64,000 nucleotides of DNA. It comes from Thiorhodovibrio winogradskyi. Its GTDB lineage: Bacteria > Pseudomonadota > Gammaproteobacteria > Chromatiales > Chromatiaceae. Shown here piece after piece: positions 34,983-43,021 of this stretch; the first letter of the stretch is position 1; the number at the start of each line of letters is the position of its first letter. The position numbers and the translations under genes are program-made. Where the stretch lies: contig NZ_CP121472.1 of NCBI RefSeq assembly GCF_036208045.1, positions 2,677,531 through 2,741,530 on the forward strand, read 5' to 3'. Under the pieces are notes generated by a model. That model was not told the DNA's origin, made no database searches, and was given only the letters and a program-made list of their open reading frames with translations.

Positions 34983-35291
34983 TCTCAAGCCTTCTGGGGG
35001 CTGAACATTGGCTTGGCTCTGATGATTCTGCTCAGTCTGCTGCCGGGGGGCGTGCTACGACTGTGGGATGTCCTGGAGAACGGGTACTGGCATGCCCGCT
35101 CGCTCAGTTACACGGCCACGCCGCTCGCCCGCCATGTCGAATGGCTGCGAATCTGGGGCGATTCGATCTTCATCCTGTTCGGCGTGGTGCCGCTGGTCAT
35201 CGGACTCCTGTTGGCCTATCGCGATCTGTGGCGTCGCCAGGCCCTTGGCGCTGACTCAACCCGGCCGGCCATCGGGTCGCACACGCCATAG
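34983..35291 (+). pseudogene. norB 3'-end fragment (duplicate)
   Basis: Encodes only the last ~95 residues of a quinol-type NO reductase (FWGLNIGLALMILLSLLPGGVLRLWDVLENGYWHARSLSYTATPLARHVEWLRIWGDSIFILFG). It is about 95% identical to 39402-39662 at the end of the main norB copy. Nothing of the rest of the gene is present, although an FNR-type box lies about 90 bases upstream. Confidence 0.85.
34991..35251 (+). repeat. 261-bp direct repeat, left copy (norB 3' end)
   Basis: Starts CTTCTGGGGGCTGAACATTGG and ends GGCCCTTGGCGC. The right copy is 39402-39662 in the same orientation; about 95% identical by eye. Together they bracket NnrS, DUF433 and the main norB. Confidence 0.85.
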
Positions 35292-36428
35292 CATGGGGGC
35301 ATGCACCCAGAGAAAGAGTCCGAAGGCCAGCATCCAGCAAAGGCCGCCGGCTGTCAGCCAGGTCTGATAGCCGGCGGGGGCAAGCAGGGGCGCGAGTCCG
35401 CGCAGCACCGCCGCGAGATTGATGAGGACGAAGGCAAGCAGCGTCAGCGGCGCCGCTTGCATCGGTCGACCCGTGTGTCCCACCGCCACCCGCGCCATCA
35501 TGCCCAGCGTCACTACGCCGATTGCACCCACCGTCAGGCTGTGCAGGGCCGCGCGCGGCCTCATGTCGGTAAAGGCCGGCAGCCCGTCGAGGATCAGCCC
35601 AAGCGCGAGCCAGAGCAGGCCAAGGTAGAGCACGGTCAGCATGGGCGTGATCCAGATCCGCCGGTCGTGCCAGCCGATCAGCCGCGCCAGTTGCAGCACC
35701 CCCAGGGTCAGCGCCAGAGCGCCCGCGACTGGCCCGAGCGGCTGGAGGAGATCGACGATCAACAAGCCGGCGGCCAGGCTGAAAACCACTCGCTCCAAGA
35801 GCGGAAACATCCGGGGTTGCGCATTGGCGAGGGCGCTTGTGATGAAGAAGGGCATGACCCGCCCGGAGACCAGCAGCAGCACCAGCACGATCAGATCGAG
35901 CATCAGGCGATGACCGCGCGTGGCACCGCCAACCAGCAGGCCGAGCGCATCCAGATGGACCATCGCGCCAGCGGCCGTCATCCCGGCGAAGATGAGCAAA
36001 AAGATCCGGTTGACCGGATTGGGACCCTGCCAGAGCGGGCGCCAGAGTGCGAGCGCCAATGCCGGAAAAAAGGCCAGATCGACCAGAACAACCAACAACG
36101 GCGGCAGCCCGAGCCAGGGCGCGAGCCGCCCGGCCAGCCAGATGCCAACCAGCGCGGCCAGCCGAGCACCGGTCGCGGTCGGCATCCCGGTCCAGTTGCG
36201 CACGGCGGTGAGCAGAAAGCCGGCGATCACCGCCGCGAGATATCCAAACAGCATCTCGTGCGCGTGCCAGAGGGTGCCGGCGAGATGGCCCGGCTGGGGC
36301 CAGCGACCGCTCAGGATCGCCAACCAGACAGCGACGGAGAGAATCGCCGACAGACCGGCGGCAATAAAGAAGGGACGGAACCCGAGCGCGAGAACGGGGG
36401 CGGCGTTGAGGCGAGCGGTGAGGGTCAT
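35256..36428 (-). CDS. nnrS: NnrS family membrane protein
   Basis: 390 residues, 12 predicted helices, a haem- and copper-containing membrane protein that protects against nitrosative stress. Family signatures: VLALGFRPFFIAAGLSAILSVAVWLA, GTLWHAHEMLFGYLAAVIAGFLLTAVRNWTG, and late His-bearing RPRAALHSLTVGAIGVVTLGMMARVAVGHTGRP. An FNR/Dnr-type box lies 71 bases upstream (36499). Its 3' end overlaps the end of the norB fragment on the other strand. Intact, unlike most NO genes around it. Confidence 0.93.
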   Translation of the reverse strand: MTLTARLNAAPVLALGFRPFFIAAGLSAILSVAVWLAILSGRWPQPGHLAGTLWHAHEMLFGYLAAVIAGFLLTAVRNWTGMPTATGARLAALVGIWLAGRLAPWLGLPPLLVVLVDLAFFPALALALWRPLWQGPNPVNRIFLLIFAGMTAAGAMVHLDALGLLVGGATRGHRLMLDLIVLVLLLVSGRVMPFFITSALANAQPRMFPLLERVVFSLAAGLLIVDLLQPLGPVAGALALTLGVLQLARLIGWHDRRIWITPMLTVLYLGLLWLALGLILDGLPAFTDMRPRAALHSLTVGAIGVVTLGMMARVAVGHTGRPMQAAPLTLLAFVLINLAAVLRGLAPLLAPAGYQTWLTAGGLCWMLAFGLFLWVHAPMLWRVRPDGRPG

Positions 36429-36498
36429 GCGAATCCAGGCCGGTTGGCGGTTGCAGCGAAGCTTGAGTGCAGGCTAGCGACCGTGCTGTCTGCGGGCC

Positions 36499-36512
36499 TT
36501 GATGCCGGTCAA
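36499..36512 (-). promoter_or_regulatory. FNR/Dnr-type box upstream of nnrS
   Basis: TTGAT-GCCG-GTCAA, 71 bases before the NnrS start codon. NnrS genes are classic targets of NO-sensing CRP/FNR-family regulators. Confidence 0.65.
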
Positions 36513-36532
36513 GTAGCGGGCGGCGTTATGAC

Positions 36533-36781
36533 TCATGGCTGGCCTGCATGGAAACGCTGACGGCGATCATCCTCTTCGCGCTCTTCAAGACGCCAGGCGG
36601 CATAGGCCAGCGCGGCATCCAGATCCGCCGGCTCCAGGTCGGGATAAGCCTCCAGGATGCGCTCCCGGCTAACGCCATCGGCCATCAAACCGAGGACTGT
36701 TCCCACTGTGACTCTAAGACCTCGGAGGCAGGGCTTGCCGCCCATCACCGCCGGATTCAAGGTGATTCGATCAATGTCCAT
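36533..36781 (-). CDS. DUF433 protein (antitoxin-like)
   Basis: 82 residues. The DUF433 signature is complete: DRITLNPAVMGGKPCLRGLRVTVGTVLGLMADGVSRERILEAYPDLEPADLDAALAYAAW. DUF433 is a winged-helix antitoxin usually followed by a Mut7-C/PIN-like toxin gene (DUF5615). No such toxin follows here, so it is an orphan. The start at 36781 is the conserved family start. Confidence 0.88.
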   Translation of the reverse strand: MDIDRITLNPAVMGGKPCLRGLRVTVGTVLGLMADGVSRERILEAYPDLEPADLDAALAYAAWRLEEREEDDRRQRFHAGQP

Positions 36782-36846
36782 GGTGATCCTCAAGACCCGG
36801 TTCGCGAAAAGGTCGTGTTGTGAATGCTTGCATGGCAAAGCTTAAA

Positions 36847-37400
36847 TCATTGTTTTTCAGAAGTCTGCCGGAAACGATGCATAAATTTTCTCCACGCATC
36901 GCGCTGCGACTGTCGGATAAAGGTCCATTTCACCTCCAGCACGATCCTGTCCAGTGCGCAGATGAGATCCACCTCGCCGGCACGGGCATCGGATTCGTCC
37001 ACGGGATGCCAGTTCAATACGACGCGGAATCCACGAGTTTCGAAGAGCCGACCGAGTTGATCCTCGATTCGCCGCGTTTCGAGCCTGGCGTCACCGCGTC
37101 GCGCACCGATCCGTCGGAGATTGTTGATGGCGGCCGTGCTGTTGTTTTGCAGACCGAAAATCCAGGGCAACTCGATCAGCAGTTGACCCAGTTTCAGGAT
37201 CGGACGCTCGAACAATTTCGGATCAAGCCCCGGCGCTGCTTGTCGGAGCCGCGCGGCCAGCATCACCCAGTCGCTCGTCCAGAAGTCGAGGATGGCCGCC
37301 GCCATGGTGCACTGCCGCGTGGCGACTCTTTGCTGACGGTCCAGCCGATGATGTTCTTGATCTTCGCCTTGCGGTCAGACCAAGTGAGTGGAAAGCGGTT
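36847..37400 (-). pseudogene. C-terminal fragment of a PD-(D/E)XK-like nuclease protein, frameshifted
   Basis: The 3' frame encodes ARLRQAAPGLDPKLFERPILKLGQLLIELPWIFG...RFRQTSEKQ with a nuclease-like core GEVDLICALDRIVLEVKWTF (Asp, then Glu-x-Lys). Upstream, another frame (SDRKAKIKNIIGWTVSKESPRGSAPW) continues the same protein, broken near a GGCGGCGGCC run at about 37300. The N-terminal part is absent. Original function unknown. Confidence 0.55.
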
Positions 37401-37736
37401 CTGAAGCCCATCCCTGAGTCCCTACAGGGCCAAACGGCTCAGTGCCGATGCCCAATGTCCTGTCTCGTTGCTAAACCACGTCCAGGATGGAATGCGTCAT
37501 TCGTGGAGAAATACCATTGCAACTCAATGCCTGCCAGTGCGATAGCGCACATAGACACAGAATTCGCTGTATGTGCGTTAGCGAACAGATGGCAATGGCT
37601 GTTTCGATCAGTCTGTCAGTGAATTGCGATTTGACGAAAGCACACGCGGCGACTGAGGCCAAGGTCTGTGTTTGGCCAGGGCGTCCGCTGAGTCTAGAAA
37701 CGGTATTCGACGGCGGTTTAGAGGAGGAAACTGACG
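37401..37736. other. Non-coding interval upstream of norB
   Basis: No gene seen. It contains an inverted repeat (GCACATA...TATGTGC with inner CAG/CTG, about 37548-37577) and the leader of norB ending in GAGGAGGAA. A clean FNR/Dnr box is not visible here, unlike before the other NO genes. Confidence 0.5.
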
Positions 37737-39714
37737 ATGTCCGATCCAACGACTACACCGACCGAGTCGCTTTCGGCGTGGTGGCCGCGGTCACTGATGA
37801 TCGTGATGATCGTCGGCTTTTCCGCCTTGATCCTGCTGTCATTGAAAACCTATGAGAACGCGCCGCCAATCCCGGCGCGGGCGGTCGCACCCAACGGCAC
37901 GGTTGTCTTCACCGCCGCCGATGTCACCGCCGGTCAGCAGGTCTTTCTCAAATACGGCTTGATGGATAACGGAACCATCTGGGGCCACGGGGGCATGCTG
38001 GGGCCGGACTTCTCGGCGCAGACGCTGCACGGCCTCGCCCTGCATCATGCCGAGCATCTCGCACAGACCCGTTTCCAGACCGCCTATGACGAATTGGGCA
38101 CGGTTGATCGGGCCAGCATCGATGGCTCAGGTCGCCGCTGAATTCAAGCGCAACGGCTATGACCCGGACACCGAAACCTTAAGCCTGCCGGTCGATGGCC
38201 AGGCGGCATTCGACGCCCAGGTCGCCGCCTGGACCGCCTACTTCCAGAACCCCGCCGACAACGGCGGACTCGCCCACGGCGCGGTGCGCGATCCCACCGA
38301 GCTGCGCCAGCTCACCGCCTTTTTTCAGTTGGACGGCCTGGGCGGCGGCGGCACATCGACCCGACACCAAGCATTCCTATACCAACAACTTTCCCTTCGA
38401 CCCGCTGGCCGGCAATCATCCGACCTCCGGCGCGCTCTTGTGGAGCGCCATCAGCCTGATATTTCTGCTCGGCGGCATCGCGATCGTGCTGCTGGCATTC
38501 GGAAAATTCTCCTACCTCGGCTGGCATGGGGACGACAGGCCCCCTCCCCCCAAGCTGCCGGCGATCACGCCGATCGCCATCACGCCGGCCCAGTCGGCGA
38601 CGCTCAAATTCATGGTCATCGCCGGCCTGCTCTTTCTCGCGCAGGTGCTGATCGGCGGTGGCATCGCGCACTATCGCGCCGAGCCGGAGAGTTTTTACGG
38701 CTTCGACCTGTCAACCCTTTGGCCGAGCAACCTGTTGCGCATCTGGCATCTGCAACTGGCGATCTTCTGGGTCGCCACGGCCTATGTGGGCGGCGCGCTG
38801 TTCGTGGCATCGACCCTCGGCGGCAACGACCCGCCGCACCAGCGTCCGCTGATCGACAAGCTCTATCTGGGCGCTGGTCGTGGTGGCCGTCGGCAACCTG
38901 CTCGGTCAGTGGACTGGCATCAATGACCTGCTCGGCGGTTTGTGGTTCTGGCTTGGCAATCAGGGCTGGGAATATCTGGAGATCGGGCGTTTCTGGCAGG
39001 TGCTGCTGGCGGCGGGCCTGTTCTTCTGGTTCTGGCTGCTGCTGCGCGCGGTGAAACCAGCGCGGGCCAATCCCGAGCTGCGCACCTTTGTCAACTTCTT
39101 CCTGATCGCGGCCTTCGCGATTCCGTTTTTCTATCTTCCGGCGTTCTTTTTTGGCAGCACGACCCATTTTTCGGTCGTCGATATGTGGCGGTTCTGGCTG
39201 GTCCATCTCTGGGTCGAGGGCTTTTTCGAGTTCTTCGTGACCGTGATCGTCGCGGTCATCTCCTATCAGCTCGGTCTGGTGCGGCGCATCACGGCGATCC
39301 GGGTCATTTATCTCGACGCCATTCTCTACTTCGGCGGTGGCCTGATCGGCACCCACCAGCGCGGCGCGCTGGCCCCTGGTCCAAGGCTGTCTGACAATGA
39401 GCTTCTGGGGGCTGAACATTGGCTTGGCCCTGATGATTCTGCTCAGCCTGCTGCCGGGGAGCGTGCTGCAACTGTGGGATGTCCTGGAGAACGGGTACTG
39501 GCATGCCCGCTCGCTCAGTTACACGGCCACGCCGCTCGCCCGCCATGTCGAATGGCTGCGAATCTGGGGCGATTCGATCTTCATCCTGTTCGGTGTGCTG
39601 CCGCTCGTCATCGGGCTTCTGTTGGCCTATCGCGATCTGTGGCGTCGCCAGGCCCTTGGCGCCGATGCCGCTAACAATGCCGTGAAGATTGATCGCTCAA
39701 TGCTCAGAGAGTGA
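37737..39714 (+). pseudogene. norB: Quinol-dependent nitric oxide reductase, broken
   Basis: A qNor-type NO reductase spread over several frames. Segments in order: MSDPTTTPTESLSAWWPRSL...VFLKYGLMDNGTIWGHGGMLGPDFSAQTLH; then VAAEFKRNGYDPDTETLSL...DPTELRQLTAFF; then SWTAWAAAAHRPDTKHSYTNNFPFDPLAGNHPTSGALLWSAISL; then VGNLLGQWTGINDLLGG...YLDAILYFGGGLIGT; then the 3' end SFWGLNIGLALM. The first three breaks are each explained by one extra base in or beside a short run (about 38127, 38325 and 38873). The fourth is a deletion at ~39350 of roughly 130 residues that contained key metal ligands. The last part is duplicated at 34991. Confidence 0.9.
39402..39662 (+). repeat. 261-bp direct repeat, right copy (norB 3' end)
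   Basis: Same orientation and about 95% identity with 34991-35251. It starts exactly at the deletion junction inside norB. Confidence 0.85.
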
Positions 39715-39755
39715 CACACACCACATCCACCACGCATCCAGTGGGGGACGAGCAC

Positions 39756-41039
39756 ATGCGGCCATGGCGCTGTCGCCCTGTAAGGGCCGGTGCGCGGGCG
39801 CTCTTGCTCGCCGTCCTGTGCTGTGGATTGATCGCCCCGGTCGTGGCGCAGGAATCGCCCGACGAAGAAGACGCGCCGCGGAAACTCATCACCCCCACCA
39901 AGGAAGAACTTTCCCCGGTCGCCGCCAAGGTGGACGTCGCACCCGTCGCGCAGGACGAACAAATCCGCCGGCGACTTCAGACCGTGCTGAACGCGACCGA
40001 CTGGTTTACCGACCCGCAGGTCAGGGTCGAGGAAGGCGTCGTCTTTCTCAATGGTCAGGTGGAGTCCGATGAGCTGAAACAATGGGCGGGCGATCTCGCG
40101 CGCAATACTCAGGACGTCGTCGCCGTTGCCAACCGACTGGAAGTACCGGAACCCTCGGTCTGGGATTTTCGCCAGGCCTCCAGCGGACTCTCCGCACTCT
40201 GGCGCGACTTCATCCGCGCCATGCCGTTCGTGCTGTTCGGACTGCTGATCCTGGCGCTGTCGGTGGGGACGGCGCTGTTGGCGGCAAGGGTCGTGCGCAT
40301 CCTGCTCCGCCACAGAATTCAGACAAAACTGTTGCAAACAGTGATCGCGCGGGCGGCCGGCGGACTCGTTGTCCTCTCCGGCGTCTATTTGATTCTGCGG
40401 GTCTCGGGCCTGACGCAACTGGCCTTGACGCTGGTCGGCGGTACCGGCCTGATCGGCCTAATCCTGGGTATCGCCTTTCGCGACATCACCGAGAACTTTC
40501 TGTCCAGCATCTTCCTGAGCATCCAGCAGCCGTTCGAGACCGGCGACCTGGTCGAAATCTCCGGCGTGACCGGGTATGTGCAGCAGCTCAACATGCGCAC
40601 CACCATCTTGATGACCCTCGATGGCAATCTTGCGCAGATCCCGAACGCCACCGTCTACAAGACCATCGTCAGCAACTTCACGACGAGCCCCAACCGGCGC
40701 ATGGACTTCATAGTCGGCATCGGTTATGAAGATTCGATCGCCGACGCCCAGGTGATTGCACGAAAAGTGCTGGCGGACCACCCAGCCGTCTTGAAGGATC
40801 CGGAGCCCTCGGTGTTGGCGGACAGCCTCGGCAGCGCAACAGTGAATCTGCGCCTGTACTTTTGGCTCAACGGGCGCGAGCACAGCTGGCTGAAGGTGCG
40901 GTCTTCGGTCATCCGGCTGGTGAAGCGCGCCTTTCAGAGTCATGGCGTCTCGATGCCCGACGAGGCCCGCGCCGCCTCGGCGCCCTCGAGCGCGGCGAGC
41001 TTGGCCTCCAGTGACTGGATGCTGGGATTCAGCCCATAG
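39756..41039 (+). CDS. MscS-family mechanosensitive channel with N-terminal BON domain; 3' end replaced
   Basis: 427 residues: a signal peptide (ALLLAVLCCGLIAPVVAQ), a periplasmic BON domain (about 65-125; IRRRLQTVLNATDWFTDPQVRVEEGVVFLNGQVES), three membrane helices with the pore helix LVGGTGLIGLILGIAFRDITENFLSSIFLSIQQPFETGD, and the MscS beta and alpha/beta domains (GYVQQLNMRTTILMTLDGNLAQIPNATVYK). The last ~22 residues (AASAPSSAASLASSDWMLGFSP) are antisense of a metB-like gene, so the natural tail was replaced by a recombination junction near 40970. The channel core is intact. I prefer ATG 39756 to the GTG at 39711, which overlaps norB. Confidence 0.88.
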   Translation: MRPWRCRPVRAGARALLLAVLCCGLIAPVVAQESPDEEDAPRKLITPTKEELSPVAAKVDVAPVAQDEQIRRRLQTVLNATDWFTDPQVRVEEGVVFLNGQVESDELKQWAGDLARNTQDVVAVANRLEVPEPSVWDFRQASSGLSALWRDFIRAMPFVLFGLLILALSVGTALLAARVVRILLRHRIQTKLLQTVIARAAGGLVVLSGVYLILRVSGLTQLALTLVGGTGLIGLILGIAFRDITENFLSSIFLSIQQPFETGDLVEISGVTGYVQQLNMRTTILMTLDGNLAQIPNATVYKTIVSNFTTSPNRRMDFIVGIGYEDSIADAQVIARKVLADHPAVLKDPEPSVLADSLGSATVNLRLYFWLNGREHSWLKVRSSVIRLVKRAFQSHGVSMPDEARAASAPSSAASLASSDWMLGFSP

Positions 41040-41215
41040 CGGGTGTAGAGACTGCCGGTGGCGCGACCCTCGACCACATCCAGCACCGCTTGGGTCGAGG
41101 GGAAGGCAAAGGTGGTGGTGGTGTAAATCGGCGTGTGCGGGCTGCCATGGGCGTCCTTCAGTTCGCCGGCATGGACGCAGCGGGTGGCCAGTGCGGGAGT
41201 GGTGGTAGCGGTCAT
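40969..41215 (-). pseudogene. Truncated Cys/Met-metabolism PLP enzyme (5' end only)
   Basis: Encodes the first ~82 residues (TPALATRCVHAGELKDAHGSPHTPIYTTTTFAFPSTQ...YTRYGLNPSIQSLEAKLAALEGAEAA) of a protein almost identical to the intact one at 8291-9460, then stops matching where the MscS gene begins. It lacks the whole catalytic domain. It preserves the gene order of the sulfur module and dates the duplication. Confidence 0.9.
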
Positions 41216-41243
41216 CGCGAATCTCCGGTGAGGGTGACAGAGT

Positions 41244-41762
41244 TTAGAAGATCGGGATGGTGGCGTAGCCTTGGGCCTGATAGCCGATCTGGGAGACGAA
41301 GGTGTTGCCAACCGGCACAATGCCGGGCAGCAGACTTTGGGTATCCACCTTGAGCAGACGCGCGGCGATGGAGCAGGCTTCCATGCGCACGCCCGGCTTG
41401 GCTTGCAGCGCATTGATCTGGGCGGCGATGGCGGCGTAGTGCTCTTCCTGATCCAGGGGCACATCCATTTGATCGGTCGTGATCAGCGCCAGCGCTGGGC
41501 CGCGAAAGGTAAAGACCATCTCCGGCTTCACCCCCTGCCGCTGCAAGTCCGCGTAGGTTTCGTCCATCACCTTGAGATAGAGCGCCAGCTTGGCCGGGTC
41601 GCCCAGGTTGATATCCCAGGCGACGCGACCGAGGTCGACACCGCGCAGCGCCTCGGTGTCATCGGGCTTGTCGGCGAGCGCCAGGCCAGGCAGGGCGAGG
41701 CAGGCGATGGCGAGCAGGAGAAACGCGGGGAAAGCGGCGAGCTTGCGGTGAGTGGATGTCAT
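41244..41762 (-). CDS. Periplasmic DsrE-like protein (copy 2)
   Basis: 172 residues, homologous to the gene at 15482: a signal peptide (AAFPAFLLLAIACLALPGLALA), WDINLGDPAKLALYLKVMDETYADLQRQGVKPEMVFTFRGPAL, and the single conserved Cys in VRMEACSIAARLL. It lies between the truncated PLP enzyme and a cytoplasmic DsrE gene, a position with no counterpart in the 9 kb module. A periplasmic sulfane-sulfur binding role is inferred. Confidence 0.85.
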   Translation of the reverse strand: MTSTHRKLAAFPAFLLLAIACLALPGLALADKPDDTEALRGVDLGRVAWDINLGDPAKLALYLKVMDETYADLQRQGVKPEMVFTFRGPALALITTDQMDVPLDQEEHYAAIAAQINALQAKPGVRMEACSIAARLLKVDTQSLLPGIVPVGNTFVSQIGYQAQGYATIPIF

Positions 41763-41833
41763 GATGGCGGTTTCCTTTGGTGGTTGGTGGGGAAATCGAT
41801 TTTTTCTTATTCGGTTGGGAATGGGATGCGCGG

Positions 41834-42190
41834 CTAAAAGGTGAGCACTTTCTCGCTCTCGGCTACCCACTCGGCCAGCGCGGCCATGGTCGAGGACTCG
41901 GCGCCCTCGAAGTAGGGGTGGTTTTTGTAAATCCCGCACCGGGCCATGCAGGTGCCGCACACCTGCACCGGCACACCACGCGCGATCAGATTCTTCATCA
42001 TCTGGGATAAATCCTGATCATAGTGCGCAGGCGGCTTGCAGACATCGCGCGCCAGATCGACCGAGTCGTTCATCAGAAACAGGCGCACGCCCTGACCTTG
42101 ATCCGTCAGGGTACCGGCCAGACGCAGGGCGTTCCAGGTCACGTCGGTGTTATCGTAGGGTTCGCGGTTGAGGATCATCAGGATGCTCAT
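41834..42190 (-). CDS. DsrE-family sulfur-relay protein (copy 2)
   Basis: 118 residues, almost identical to the protein at 9548 (same VCGTCMARCGIYKNHPYFEGAESSTMAALAEWVA; a handful of substitutions). Divergent from the ArsR-rhodanese gene at 42312, with the palindrome TTCAACT-GATT-AGTTGAA between them. This arrangement, an ArsR-rhodanese repressor controlling a DsrE gene, suggests induction by sulfide, polysulfide or other reactive sulfur. Confidence 0.87.
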   Translation of the reverse strand: MSILMILNREPYDNTDVTWNALRLAGTLTDQGQGVRLFLMNDSVDLARDVCKPPAHYDQDLSQMMKNLIARGVPVQVCGTCMARCGIYKNHPYFEGAESSTMAALAEWVAESEKVLTF

Positions 42191-42277
42191 TGCGTTGCTG
42201 GCTCCATCAAGTGTTTGGGTCAGTGGGGATGGGATCCGGGTGCAGTCCGCTGGATACTGACAGATCAACCGACAGCT

Positions 42278-42295
42278 TTCAACTGATTAGTTGAA
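42278..42295. promoter_or_regulatory. Palindromic operator between DsrE and ArsR-rhodanese genes
   Basis: TTCAACT-GATT-AGTTGAA, a perfect 7-bp inverted repeat in the divergent control region. The core matches the palindrome at 14677, defining TCAACY-N4-RGTTGA. Confidence 0.65.
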
Positions 42296-42311
42296 TCAAA
42301 CCAGATACCCC

Positions 42312-42974
42312 ATGTCCACCCCCAAGCAAAGCCTCTTCGAGCAACTCGCCGTCATCGCCCGCGCCCTCGGCAGCGCGGCGCGGCTGGAGCTGCTGGACTA
42401 TCTCGCCCAAGGCGAGCGCAGTGTCGATGCGTTGGCGCGCCTCTCGGGGCTGAGTGTTGCCAACACCTCCAAGCATTTACAGCAGCTCAAGGCCGCCGGG
42501 CTGGTACAGGCGCGGCGCGACGGTCAGCATGTGCGCTATGGACTGGCGGATGACCAGGTGTTGGATGCCGTCGCCGCCTTGCGCGGCCTGGCCAAAACCC
42601 GTCACCGCGCTGTGGGTGAGTTGCTCGACAGCTATTTGCGCACCCGCGATGATCTGGAGCCGCTGCCGGCGGTGGATTTGCTGGAGCGGGCGCGCGCGGG
42701 GCTGGTCACCGTCATCGACGTGCGCCCGGCCGAGGAGTATGCCCAAGGCCATGTGCCGGGCGCGCTCAATGTCCCGCTTGAGGCGCTGGAGGATCATCTG
42801 GCCGCCCTGCCGCCCGAGCGCGATATCGTCGCCTACTGTCGCGGCCCCTGGTGCGTGCTCTCCTTCGAGGCCGTCGCCCGCTTGCGCCAGGCCGGGTTCA
42901 ACGCCCAGCGGCTGGAAAACGGCCTGCCGGAATGGCGTCAGGCGGGGTGGCCAGTGGTGAAGGGTGAAGGGTGA
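42312..42974 (+). CDS. ArsR-rhodanese regulator (copy 3, intact)
   Basis: 220 residues: an ArsR winged helix (LGSAARLELLDYLAQGERSVDALARLSGLSVANTSKHLQQLKAAGLV) and a rhodanese domain (VTVIDVRPAEEYAQGHVPGALNVPLEALEDHL) with active-site loop CRGPWC. Divergently placed from two DsrE genes, which it probably represses, together with itself, through the palindrome at 42278. Nearly identical to the 3'-altered copy at 16380 and clearly different from the one at 12929. Confidence 0.92.
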   Translation: MSTPKQSLFEQLAVIARALGSAARLELLDYLAQGERSVDALARLSGLSVANTSKHLQQLKAAGLVQARRDGQHVRYGLADDQVLDAVAALRGLAKTRHRAVGELLDSYLRTRDDLEPLPAVDLLERARAGLVTVIDVRPAEEYAQGHVPGALNVPLEALEDHLAALPPERDIVAYCRGPWCVLSFEAVARLRQAGFNAQRLENGLPEWRQAGWPVVKGEG

Positions 42975-43021
42975 TCCAGATCGGGCAAGTGTGGCGTGTG
43001 GCGGTGCTCACTGAGTTTGAT

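Noticed and set aside
35301-36560. Plus-strand open frame of 419 codons opposite NnrS
   Set aside because: It is the antisense shadow of a clear NnrS gene; low-complexity Gln/Arg/Gly composition.
37548-37577. Inverted repeat GCACATA...TATGTGC as a regulator site for norB
   Set aside because: It is about 160 bases from the start codon, has no second copy in the window and matches no known box; kept only as a note.
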